The translations under genes and the position numbers were made by a program. Below, piece after piece: positions 56,431-64,000 of a DNA stretch of 64,000 nucleotides. The stretch is from Peptostreptococcus faecalis (GTDB lineage: Bacteria > Bacillota > Clostridia > Peptostreptococcales > Peptostreptococcaceae), in assembly GCF_900240845.1 (NCBI RefSeq), contig NZ_OERU01000001.1, positions 579,079 to 643,078 on the forward strand, read 5' to 3'. Below the pieces are notes generated by a model. That model saw nothing but the letters and a program-made list of their open reading frames with translations, was not told the DNA's origin and did not search any database. Every line of letters starts with the position of its first letter. The stretch's first letter is position 1.

Positions 56431-56460
56431 CCCTCTTCTTTATGAAGAGGGATTTTAAAA
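56431..56460 (+). terminator. Hairpin after mgtE
   Basis: A perfect 8-bp stem CCCTCTTC/GAAGAGGG with five-base loop, followed by ATTTTAAAATT rather than a pure T run. Confidence 0.65.
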
Positions 56461-56499
56461 TTCAATAAATACTATAAAACAGAAATCTTAGGTGAAAAT

Positions 56500-57246
56500 A
56501 TGATAGTTTTAAATACACAAGGAATAGTACTTAAAAACTTAAAATACAAAGAAAATGACTTAATTCTGACCGTATTCACAAAAAAATATGGTAAAACATC
56601 TGTAATGGCAAGAGGCGCGCAAAGACAAAAAAGCAGATTTTTATCTACTTCTCAAATTTTTTCGTATAATAATTACATTTTAAAAAAACAAAACGATTTT
56701 TTTACTCTTAGTCAATCGGAGAGTATAAAAAGTTTTTATAATATATCAAAAGATTTTGAGAGTTTTTCATATGCTTCATTTATTACAAAATTAATAGAGA
56801 ATAATATAGTTGAAGGTCAACCAAATAATAGGTTGTTTCATCTATTGACTCAAACTCTTTTTTTATTTTCGGAAGAAATTGAAGATAGAAAATTGGTTCT
56901 AGTTTCGTTTATTCTGAAATTTATCGATTACATGGGGTATCGCCCTGAAGTAAATAGATGCGTATCCTGTGGTACCGGAGAGTATAGATATGCTTTATTC
57001 TCAACAGAATTAGGTGGTATTGTATGCGATAAATGTATAGATAAAGAAAAAAAATATGTAAAAATTAACCAAACTACTATATCACTTATGCAATATATAC
57101 TAAAAAATGATATAATAGTATGTAGTAAAGCAAAGGTTTCAAAAATACTGGTGGAAGAGCTTTTCTATTTATTAAAAGAATATCTTATAAGATATTTTGG
57201 CAATGTAAACTTTAGATCGTTAGAGATATTAAAAGGATTAAATTGA
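56500..57246 (+). CDS. recO: DNA repair protein RecO
   Basis: RecO loads RecA at gaps with RecR. The 248-residue protein has the N-terminal OB fold (TQGIVLKNLKYKENDLILTVFT, cited in part: GIVLKNLKYKENDLIL) and a zinc site CVSCG...CDKC in the C-terminal domain. An AGGTG site precedes the ATG. Its stop is 17 bases before the DUF4342 gene, and glyQ-glyS follow, as in other Firmicutes. Confidence 0.94.
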   Translation: MIVLNTQGIVLKNLKYKENDLILTVFTKKYGKTSVMARGAQRQKSRFLSTSQIFSYNNYILKKQNDFFTLSQSESIKSFYNISKDFESFSYASFITKLIENNIVEGQPNNRLFHLLTQTLFLFSEEIEDRKLVLVSFILKFIDYMGYRPEVNRCVSCGTGEYRYALFSTELGGIVCDKCIDKEKKYVKINQTTISLMQYILKNDIIVCSKAKVSKILVEELFYLLKEYLIRYFGNVNFRSLEILKGLN

Positions 57247-57263
57247 GAACTGGAGGGAATATC

Positions 57264-57881
57264 ATGGAAAAAATTACAATTGAAAAAGTTGAACAAGTTA
57301 TTGAAAGATATCCATATCTTAGTTACAAAGAAGCAAAAGAAGTACTCGAAAAAAATGATGGAAACGTACTAGATGCTATAATATTTTTAGAAGAATCTAA
57401 AGCAGAAAAAAGTAAGCATAGGGTAGAAGAATTTGAAACAAAATTCACAGAAGAAACAGAAAAAATAAGACTTCAACTGATAGAGTTGCTAAAAGGTGCA
57501 TCAATAGTAAGGATAGTGGTTGAAAAGAACGAAAAAACAGTATTAAATATTCCTCTATCTATTGGAGTAGTAGGTGTAGCAGCTACACCATTACTAGCAT
57601 TACTTGGTATATCAGCCGTTGTTCTAAGTAGTTATACTGCAAAGATTATAGATGAAGACAGTGGTGAAGAAGTGGATTTAGGAGAATTAACACCAGAAAA
57701 AATAGAGATATTGAAGGGGATAATTCTTAACTCATTTGAAAATATAATGAATATATTACATAATAAAGCTAGCAATAAACCTAGCAATGACAGTGATATT
57801 GACATTACAGACGACTTGCTAAATGAAAACTCTAGTGAAGAAGAATCTAATGATAATAAGGATGAAAGCACTACAGAATAA
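57264..57881 (+). CDS. DUF4342 protein with UBA-like N terminus
   Basis: A 205-residue protein with an N-terminal UBA/TS-N-like three-helix domain (EVIERYPYLSYKEAKEVLEK pattern; GNVLDAIIFLEE) as in EF-Ts and NAC, a DUF4342 region with a hydrophobic segment (LSIGVVGVAATPLLALLGIS, about 95-115) that could insert in the membrane, and an acidic tail. Function unknown. The ATG at 57264 has TGGAGGG upstream. Located between recO and glyQ, it may be co-transcribed with both. Confidence 0.82.
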   Translation: MEKITIEKVEQVIERYPYLSYKEAKEVLEKNDGNVLDAIIFLEESKAEKSKHRVEEFETKFTEETEKIRLQLIELLKGASIVRIVVEKNEKTVLNIPLSIGVVGVAATPLLALLGISAVVLSSYTAKIIDEDSGEEVDLGELTPEKIEILKGIILNSFENIMNILHNKASNKPSNDSDIDITDDLLNENSSEEESNDNKDESTTE

Positions 57882-57935
57882 AAAAATTACAAATACAATT
57901 AATATATAATTGTAAGAAATATTCGGGAGGAAAGT

Positions 57936-58820
57936 ATGAATTTTCAAAATATGATTTTAACCTTGCAAAATTATTGGGCAAAGCAAGGATGTATTATGAC
58001 ACAGCCATATGACGTAGAAAAAGGTGCAGGAACTATGAATCCAAATACTTTTTTAAGATCTTTGGGACCAGAACCTTGGAGCGTGTGTTATGTGGAGCCA
58101 TCAAGAAGACCTGCAGATGGAAGATACGGAGAAAATCCAAATAGATTATATCAGCATCACCAGTTACAGGTTATATTAAAACCATCACCAGATGACATAC
58201 AAGATTTGTATTTAGAATCTTTAAGAGAAATAGGAATAAATCCAGATGAGCATGACATAAGATTTGTAGAAGATAACTGGGAAGCTGCTACGGTTGGTGC
58301 ATGGGGACTTGGCTGGGAAGTTTGGCTAGATGGAATGGAAATCACTCAGTTTACTTATTTTCAACAAGTTGGAAATATTGAGTGTGAATTAGAAACTGGA
58401 GAAATAACATATGGCTTAGAGCGAATTGCTATGTATATTCAGGACGTTGATAGTGTCTATGACCTAAAATGGAATGACGATATAACGTATGGAGAAGTGT
58501 TTAAAAGACAAGAATATGAAAATTCGAGATACGCCTTTGATGAATGTGACTACGAAATGCTATTTAAGTTGTTTGATATGTATGAAGGAGAAGCGAAAAG
58601 AATGGCTGAAATTGGCCTTGTAATACCTTGCTATGATTATGTATTGAAGTGTTCACATACATTTAATACTCTTGAAGCAAGAGGATCTATAGGTGTTAGC
58701 CAAAGAGCATCTTATATAGGACGCATAAGATCACTTGCAAAAATAGTGGCTGAGAGTTTTGTTAAACAAAGAGAAGAAATGGGATACCCATTATTGAAAG
58801 CAGGTGAAGAAAATGAATAA
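57936..58820 (+). CDS. glyQ: Glycyl-tRNA synthetase alpha subunit
   Basis: The 294-residue catalytic subunit of the bacterial tetrameric glycyl-tRNA synthetase: [19 protein letters not shown] start, [31 protein letters not shown] and [18 protein letters not shown]. It charges glycine on tRNA-Gly. Only 54 bases separate it from the preceding gene, too few for the T-box leader that commonly precedes glyQS in Firmicutes. It overlaps glyS by eight bases. Confidence 0.98.
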   Translation: MNFQNMILTLQNYWAKQGCIMTQPYDVEKGAGTMNPNTFLRSLGPEPWSVCYVEPSRRPADGRYGENPNRLYQHHQLQVILKPSPDDIQDLYLESLREIGINPDEHDIRFVEDNWEAATVGAWGLGWEVWLDGMEITQFTYFQQVGNIECELETGEITYGLERIAMYIQDVDSVYDLKWNDDITYGEVFKRQEYENSRYAFDECDYEMLFKLFDMYEGEAKRMAEIGLVIPCYDYVLKCSHTFNTLEARGSIGVSQRASYIGRIRSLAKIVAESFVKQREEMGYPLLKAGEENE

Positions 58821-60876
58821 TTATCTTTTATATGAAATTGGTGTAGAAGAAATGCCTGCTAGATTTGTTGAATCTACAATGTCTCAACTAAAAGAAAATT
58901 TAGCAGGGGAGTTGGCTGAAAAGAGAATAAATTTTGGTGAAATTGATACCTATGCAACGCCTAGAAGATTAATACTAGTTGTAAATGATATAGCTGACAA
59001 GCAAGAAGATCTAGAAGAAAAAATTAAAGGCCCTTCAAAAAAGATTGCCTTAGCTGACGATGGAAGCTTTACAAAAGCAGCATTAGGGTTTATGAAGAGC
59101 AAAGGATTAGATAATGATGACATCTTTTTTGAAGAAATAGATGGAACAGAATATCTATTTGCTATTCAAAAAGAAGATGGAATAAAGACAGAAATTATAC
59201 TTCAAGATGTGTTAGTATCTATTATTAAAAATGTTGTATTCCCTAAATCAATGAGATGGGGAGGAAAAAACCTTAGATTTGTCAGACCAATAAGATGGTT
59301 GGTAGCTATGATGAATGATGAGGTTGTTCCAGTAAATCTAGAAGGAATCATATCTTCAAATGTTACTGTAGGTCATAGATTTTTAGGTTCAAAAAGTATT
59401 ACTGTAAACAGTATTGAAGACTATTTCAGTAAATTAAAAGAAAATTACGTTATATATGACCAGAAAGAAAGAAAAGAATTAATTTTAAAACAGATAAATG
59501 ATGTTGCCAAATCTATAAATGCGAAAGTAGATATGGATGAAGAATTATTAGATGAAGTAACTTACATAGTTGAGTATCCAACAGCTTTTTATGGAGAATT
59601 TGATAAGAAATATATTCAGCTTCCAAAAGAAGTAGTAAAAACTCCAATGAAAGCTCATCAGAGATATTTCCCAGTTGTTGATTCTAATAATGACCTACTT
59701 CCTTATTTTATAGCAGTAAGAAATGGTAATGACTATAAAATAGAAAATGTTAAAAAAGGAAATGAAAAGGTACTTGAAGCAAGACTTGCAGATGCATTGT
59801 TCTTCTTTGAAGAAGACAGAAGATATACTCTTGAGCAATATAGAGATAGATTAAAAACAGTAGTCTTCCAAGAAAAATTAGGGACTCTATTTGATAAGAG
59901 TGAGAGAATATACAATGCAGCAAAGGAATTTTCAAATACAATTGATTTAGATAAAGATGTTTTATTAGAGGCTGCTTTCTTATGTAAGGCAGATCTAGTG
60001 ACTGGTATGGTGTTTGAATTTGATGAATTGCAGGGATATATGGGAATGGAATACTCAAAATTAGAGGGCAAAGATCCAAACGTATCTCTGGCTATATATG
60101 AACATTATCTACCTAGACATAGTGGGGACATTGTTCCTTCTAAAATAGAAGGTTCTATTCTATCTATTATTGATAAGATGGATACTATTGTAGGCTTCTT
60201 TGCAATTGGAATACAACCAACAGGATCAGCGGATCCATTTGCACTTAGAAGACAGTGCTTATCAATATTAAATATACTAATGACAAATAATTTAGAAATA
60301 GATATCTCTGACTTAGCAAATATATCGTTAAATCAATACAAAAATTTAGACGTGGATAGAGAGAAAGTTATATCAGATATCATAGACTTCTTTGATGATA
60401 GAACTAAAAATATGTTCAGAGATAAAGGTATTAGATATGACGTTGTTGACTCAGTTCTTTCAGTAGACGAAAAAAATATATCAGACTTATACTCAAGAGC
60501 AGAAGCTATTAACAAGTGGATAGATAGAGATTCTCTAATAGATATGTTGGTAGCATTTAATAGAGTATCTACTCTTGCTGAAAATGCAGAATCAACAGAA
60601 GTTGATGAAAAATTATTTACTGATAAAGTAGAAAACAGACTATATGATGAATTTTCGGTAGTAGATGAAGATATAAAAAGACTTATTGAAGAAAAAGAAT
60701 ACACTAAATCACTAGACAGATTTGCATCATTAAAGCCATTTATAGATGATTTCTTTGATTCTGTAATGGTAATGGATGAAGATTTATCTGTTAGAAACAA
60801 CAGACTGGCTCTTATCAAAAACATATATAACTCTATGTTAAAAATAAGTGACCTGTCTAAGATTGTTTATAAGTAG
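58813..60876 (+). CDS. glyS: Glycyl-tRNA synthetase beta subunit
   Basis: The 687-residue beta subunit needed for tRNA binding: [15 protein letters not shown] start, [31 protein letters not shown] and the HD-like/anticodon-binding C terminus ([20 protein letters not shown]). The ATG at 58813 lies five bases after AGGTGA inside glyQ; an upstream GTG at 58804 overlaps that site. Both subunits are translationally coupled. Confidence 0.97.
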   Translation: MNNYLLYEIGVEEMPARFVESTMSQLKENLAGELAEKRINFGEIDTYATPRRLILVVNDIADKQEDLEEKIKGPSKKIALADDGSFTKAALGFMKSKGLDNDDIFFEEIDGTEYLFAIQKEDGIKTEIILQDVLVSIIKNVVFPKSMRWGGKNLRFVRPIRWLVAMMNDEVVPVNLEGIISSNVTVGHRFLGSKSITVNSIEDYFSKLKENYVIYDQKERKELILKQINDVAKSINAKVDMDEELLDEVTYIVEYPTAFYGEFDKKYIQLPKEVVKTPMKAHQRYFPVVDSNNDLLPYFIAVRNGNDYKIENVKKGNEKVLEARLADALFFFEEDRRYTLEQYRDRLKTVVFQEKLGTLFDKSERIYNAAKEFSNTIDLDKDVLLEAAFLCKADLVTGMVFEFDELQGYMGMEYSKLEGKDPNVSLAIYEHYLPRHSGDIVPSKIEGSILSIIDKMDTIVGFFAIGIQPTGSADPFALRRQCLSILNILMTNNLEIDISDLANISLNQYKNLDVDREKVISDIIDFFDDRTKNMFRDKGIRYDVVDSVLSVDEKNISDLYSRAEAINKWIDRDSLIDMLVAFNRVSTLAENAESTEVDEKLFTDKVENRLYDEFSVVDEDIKRLIEEKEYTKSLDRFASLKPFIDDFFDSVMVMDEDLSVRNNRLALIKNIYNSMLKISDLSKIVYK

Positions 60877-60913
60877 ACACTCATTTAATGATAATTAAAC
60901 AGGTAGAATAAAA

Positions 60914-60943
60914 AGATGTGAGGAGTACTCACATCTTTTTTTA
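60914..60943 (+). terminator. Terminator after glyS
   Basis: A 9-bp stem AGATGTGAG/CTCACATCT with GAGTA loop and T7 tail. The following 60944-61120 is very AT-rich and carries no ORF; it must hold the ccpN promoter, but several TATAAT-like boxes make the choice unclear. Confidence 0.92.
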
Positions 60944-61120
60944 TGATCTAATTTAATTGCTTAAAAATATTTGTTAAAAAAATATAATATAATATATCAT
61001 AAATTTTATTTTTTTTTAAATAAAGCTATTGATTAATGATAAATATAATATTATAATATACTATATAAAAACAGTGTATCATAAATATGAAACTAGTTTG
61101 ATAATAATATTAGACTGAAG

Positions 61121-61759
61121 GTGGTGATTACTATCCAATTAAATGATAGACAATTGAAGATAATTGAAATTGTTAAAAAAAATGAACCGATAACTGGTAA
61201 AAAAATAGCTGAAAGGCTTCAGGTTACAAGAGCTACACTTCGTTCAGATCTAGTAGTATTGACAATGACAGGAATACTAGATGCAAGACCTAAGGTAGGT
61301 TATTTTTATGTGGGGGAAGGTAATTTTTCCAATGAAACCACAGCGATGAAAAAAATGAAAGTATCCGATGTTATGGGAGTTCCTCTAACAGCAAGACAAA
61401 GTGATTCAGTATATGATGTAATAGTGAATATATTTTTGGAGGACTCAGGAGGAGTATTTATCATTGATGATCAAGATTACCTATGTGGTGTTGTTTCTAG
61501 AAAAGATTTGCTAAAAGCAACTGTAGGAGGATCTGATATCCACAAGCTACCGATTGGTATGATAATGACAAGAGTACCTAATATAGCTACTGTGGTAGAA
61601 GATGAATATATAAACCAAGCTGCACGAAAACTTATGCAAAGAGAAGTAGATAGCATGCCCGTTGTTAGATATATAGACGGGGATGAACAAAAGATGAAAA
61701 TAGTAGGTAAGATATCAAAAACATTAATAACAAGACTTTTTGTGGAAATCACTGAGTAG
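61121..61759 (+). CDS. ccpN: CcpN-type HTH-CBS transcriptional regulator
   Basis: CcpN represses gluconeogenic genes in response to the energy state sensed by CBS domains. The protein has an N-terminal winged helix (LNDRQLKIIEIVKKNEPI; GKKIAERLQVTRATLRSDL) and two CBS domains (MKVSDVMGVPLTARQ; LPIGMIMTRVPNIATV). There is no ATG near the N terminus: GTG at 61121 and 61124 fall inside the AAGGTGGTGA ribosome site, and the best-spaced codon is ATC at 61133, so the true start is uncertain by a few residues. It is followed by ppsR and ppdK, its likely targets. Confidence 0.92.
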   Translation: MVITIQLNDRQLKIIEIVKKNEPITGKKIAERLQVTRATLRSDLVVLTMTGILDARPKVGYFYVGEGNFSNETTAMKKMKVSDVMGVPLTARQSDSVYDVIVNIFLEDSGGVFIIDDQDYLCGVVSRKDLLKATVGGSDIHKLPIGMIMTRVPNIATVVEDEYINQAARKLMQREVDSMPVVRYIDGDEQKMKIVGKISKTLITRLFVEITE

Positions 61760-61780
61760 GCAAATACGATTGGAGGTAGT

Positions 61781-62620
61781 ATGGAAAATAATTTAAAAAT
61801 TTTCATTGTATCAGATTCATTGGGAGAAACTGCTAGAGCAATCGCAAAAGCAACTATATATCAATTTCCCAATCATGAAAATTGGGATATAAAGAGATTT
61901 CCCTATGTAAATAATATACAATTATTAAAAGACGTTCTAAATGAAGCAAAGAACAATAATGCTTTAGTTATGTATAGTATTGTAAGCGAAGATTTAGCTA
62001 ACTATGCATGTGAATATTGTAGAGAAGAAGATATAGAGTATGTAGATTTACTATCTTCTATAATGGATAAAATGAGTAAGAAGTCTGGTGTAAAACCATT
62101 AAGAGAAGCCGGACTAATAAGAAAAATGGATAAATCGTATTTTAATAGAGTAGATGCAATAGAATTTGCAGTAAAATATGATGATGGTAAGGATCCGAGA
62201 GGTCTTTTAAAAGCAGATTTAGTGTTGGTGGGTATATCTAGAACATCAAAAACACCACTTAGCATGTATTTAGCTAATAAACATATAAAAGTAGCTAACG
62301 TTCCATTAGTTCCTGAAGTTGCTATTCCAAAGGAACTTGCTGATGTAGATCCAAAAAAAATAATTGGACTTACAAATTCACCAGAGACCTTAAATAGAAT
62401 AAGAGTTGAAAGATTAAAATCAATGGGATTATCTGGAGCGGCAAGTTACGCAAAGTTAGAAAGAATATTAGAAGAGCTTGATTACTCAGATAAAATTATG
62501 AAGAAGTTAAAGTGTCCTATTATAAATGTTGCGAACAAAGCTATCGAAGAAACAGCAGGTATAATATTAGATATTTTAAAAGAAAACGATGTATTAATCA
62601 TGCAAGATTATGATATTTAA
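61781..62620 (+). CDS. ppsR: Pyruvate, phosphate dikinase regulatory protein (bifunctional kinase/phosphorylase)
   Basis: A 279-residue DUF299 protein that inactivates PPDK by ADP-dependent phosphorylation and reactivates it by phosphorolysis. It starts KIFIVSDSLGETARAIAKA and has the P-loop VGISRTSKTPLSMYLA and KIIGLTNSPETLNRIR. TTGGAGGT precedes the ATG. Its target enzyme is the next gene, a direct operon pairing of regulator and substrate; in Bacillus the pair ccpN-yqfL lacks ppdK. Confidence 0.96.
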   Translation: MENNLKIFIVSDSLGETARAIAKATIYQFPNHENWDIKRFPYVNNIQLLKDVLNEAKNNNALVMYSIVSEDLANYACEYCREEDIEYVDLLSSIMDKMSKKSGVKPLREAGLIRKMDKSYFNRVDAIEFAVKYDDGKDPRGLLKADLVLVGISRTSKTPLSMYLANKHIKVANVPLVPEVAIPKELADVDPKKIIGLTNSPETLNRIRVERLKSMGLSGAASYAKLERILEELDYSDKIMKKLKCPIINVANKAIEETAGIILDILKENDVLIMQDYDI

Positions 62621-62690
62621 ATATATTTAGATCAAAGAGTATGACAATTAAATCAAGAAAGTTAAGAACTAATTAATTTGGGAGGATATT

Positions 62691-64000
62691 ATGAGTACAA
62701 AATTTGTTTACAGTTTTGATGAAGGCAACAAAGATATGAAATCTTTACTAGGTGGTAAAGGTGCAAACTTAGCAGAAATGACAAATATTGGTTTACCAGT
62801 TCCACAGGGATTCACAATTACTACAGAAGCATGTAATGATTATTATGAGAACGATCTAAAAATAAAGCAAGAAATTTTAGATCAGATAGATCAGAAATTA
62901 GAACAGCTAGAAAAAGAGCAAGGTAAAAAACTAGGTTCTGATGTTAACCCACTATTGGTATCAGTTAGATCAGGAGCAGTATTTTCAATGCCTGGTATGA
63001 TGGATACTATACTTAACTTAGGTCTTAACGACACTAGTGTAAATGGTTTAATTGAAGCAACTGGAAATGAAAGATTTTCATATGACAGTTACAGAAGATT
63101 TATCCAGATGTTTTCTGATGTAGCAATGGAAATACCTAAGTACAAGTTTGAAAGTGTACTTGACAATGCGAAAGAAGCAAAAGGATACGAAGTAGATACT
63201 GATTTAACTACAGAAGATCTAAAAGAAATAGTAGTTAAGTTTAAAGAAATATATAAAAAAGAAATAGGCGAAGATTTCCCACAAGAACCAAAGAAACAAT
63301 TAATGTTGGCAATAGAAGCGGTATTCAGATCTTGGAATAACCCTAGAGCTATCGTATACAGAAGATTAAACGATATACCAAATGACTTGGGAACTGCTGT
63401 AAATATACAGTCAATGGTATTTGGTAATATGGGAGATACTAGTGGAACAGGTGTTGCATTCACTAGAAACCCAGCAACTGGTGAAAACAAATTGTTTGGT
63501 GAGTACTTAATCAATGCACAGGGAGAAGACGTTGTTGCAGGAATTAGAACTCCAAATGATATAAATACATTACAAGAAGATATGCCTGAAATATTTGAAG
63601 AATTCTTAAATATATCAGAATCTCTTGAAAAACATTATAGAGATATGCAAGATATTGAGTTCACTATTGAAAAAGGAAATCTTTATATACTTCAGACTAG
63701 AAGTGGAAAAAGAACAGCAAAAGCTGCTATAAATGTTGTAGTAGACTTAGTAAATAATGGAATGATAACAAAAGAAGAAGCTATTATGAGAATAGAACCA
63801 GAACAGCTAGATCAACTTCTTCATCCAACATTCAACCCAGCAGCATTGAAAGAAGTAAAAGTATTAGCAAAGGGATTACCGGCATCTCCTGGAGCTGCAA
63901 CAGGAAAAGTTTACTTCCATGCAGATGATGTAGTTGCTCATGCAAAGGCTGGAGAAAAAACTCTTTTAGTTAGACAAGAAACTTCTCCAGAAGATATAGA
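62691..64000 (+). CDS. ppdK: Pyruvate, phosphate dikinase, N-terminal part (runs off the window)
   Basis: PPDK interconverts pyruvate + ATP + Pi and PEP + AMP + PPi. The first 436 codons are present from ATG 62691 (GGGAGG upstream): KFVYSFDEGNKDMKSLLGGKGANLAEM (start given in part: SLLGGKGANLAEMTNIGL), VSVRSGAVFSMPGMMDT, SGTGVAFTRNPATGE for nucleotide binding and the start of the swivelling phosphohistidine domain (KGLPASPGAATGKV). The window ends just before the catalytic histidine region. No frameshift is seen. Confidence 0.97.
   Translation, partial: MSTKFVYSFDEGNKDMKSLLGGKGANLAEMTNIGLPVPQGFTITTEACNDYYENDLKIKQEILDQIDQKLEQLEKEQGKKLGSDVNPLLVSVRSGAVFSMPGMMDTILNLGLNDTSVNGLIEATGNERFSYDSYRRFIQMFSDVAMEIPKYKFESVLDNAKEAKGYEVDTDLTTEDLKEIVVKFKEIYKKEIGEDFPQEPKKQLMLAIEAVFRSWNNPRAIVYRRLNDIPNDLGTAVNIQSMVFGNMGDTSGTGVAFTRNPATGENKLFGEYLINAQGEDVVAGIRTPNDINTLQEDMPEIFEEFLNISESLEKHYRDMQDIEFTIEKGNLYILQTRSGKRTAKAAINVVVDLVNNGMITKEEAIMRIEPEQLDQLLHPTFNPAALKEVKVLAKGLPASPGAATGKVYFHADDVVAHAKAGEKTLLVRQETSPEDI

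Noticed and set aside
57882-57935. T-box leader for glyQS
   Set aside because: The gap is only 54 bases and has no specifier loop, T-box sequence or terminator.
60333-60824. Serine-rich minus-strand ORF of 163 codons
   Set aside because: It is antisense to glyS, without a ribosome site, and its Ser/Leu bias is what A-rich coding DNA gives on the other strand. The same holds for the other long minus-strand frames over fbp, dnaK, era and phoH.

Overview
The window is an AT-rich chromosomal segment of a low-GC Gram-positive anaerobe in the Clostridia, most likely Peptostreptococcaceae-like. The grounds are a complete glycine reductase (Stickland) operon with two selenoproteins, a selenocysteine tRNA, a CIRCE-controlled hrcA operon, a ccpN/PPDK-regulator/PPDK module and classic Firmicutes gene order over the second half. 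No phage, insertion sequence, CRISPR array or rRNA was seen.

Layout. 0-8.1 kb: housekeeping genes on the + strand (coiled-coil protein, tmcAL, ackA, DUF177, rpmF, plsX, class III fbp, asp23-like, nusB). 8.1-10.4 kb: a minus-strand apbE divergent from a NusG-domain-II protein, then ung. 10.4-14.3 kb: selC (tRNA-Sec, anticodon TCA) followed by a cysteine-desulfurase-like protein that lacks the PLP lysine, a double-cubane-cluster-type HgdB-family reductase, a DUF3343 protein and the ATP-dependent activase. I regard this as the most novel-looking unit. The gap at 14.3-14.6 kb holds a promoter, a 5' hairpin and a terminator that together look like a small RNA gene.

14.5-25.8 kb: TPR/SH3 protein, tcdA, a lipoprotein metallo-beta-lactamase, a DUF2156/GNAT pair, a ComEC channel without its nuclease-like domain, holA, rpsT, lepA and cca. 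25.8-29.9 kb: nitroreductase, hemW, a MATE exporter and a cytidylate-kinase-like protein. 30.1-39.8 kb: a glycine-riboswitch-controlled operon grdX-trxB-trxA-grdE-grdA-grdB-grdC-grdD, then a water-forming NADH oxidase. In GrdA (codon 45) and GrdB (codon 350) an in-frame TGA is read as selenocysteine.

39.8-64 kb: hrcA-grpE-dnaK-dnaJ-prmA-rsmE-mtaB, hinT, rpsU, yqeY, a TDT-family membrane protein, hpf, phoH-ybeY-dgkA/PAP2-era, mgtE, recO, DUF4342, glyQ-glyS, ccpN-ppsR-ppdK (the last truncated by the window end).

How it works together: glycine is sensed by the riboswitch and reduced to acetyl phosphate by GrdA/GrdB/GrdE with GrdC/GrdD. Electrons come through TrxB and TrxA, and AckA turns acetyl phosphate into ATP and acetate. 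The tRNA-Sec in the same window is needed to make GrdA and GrdB. Fbp, PPDK and its CcpN/PpsR regulators support carbon flow toward sugars. Sporulation genes that occupy conserved slots in Bacillus (gpr and spoIIP between rpsT and lepA; yqfC/yqfD before phoH) are absent from those slots, which suggests a non-sporulating lineage.
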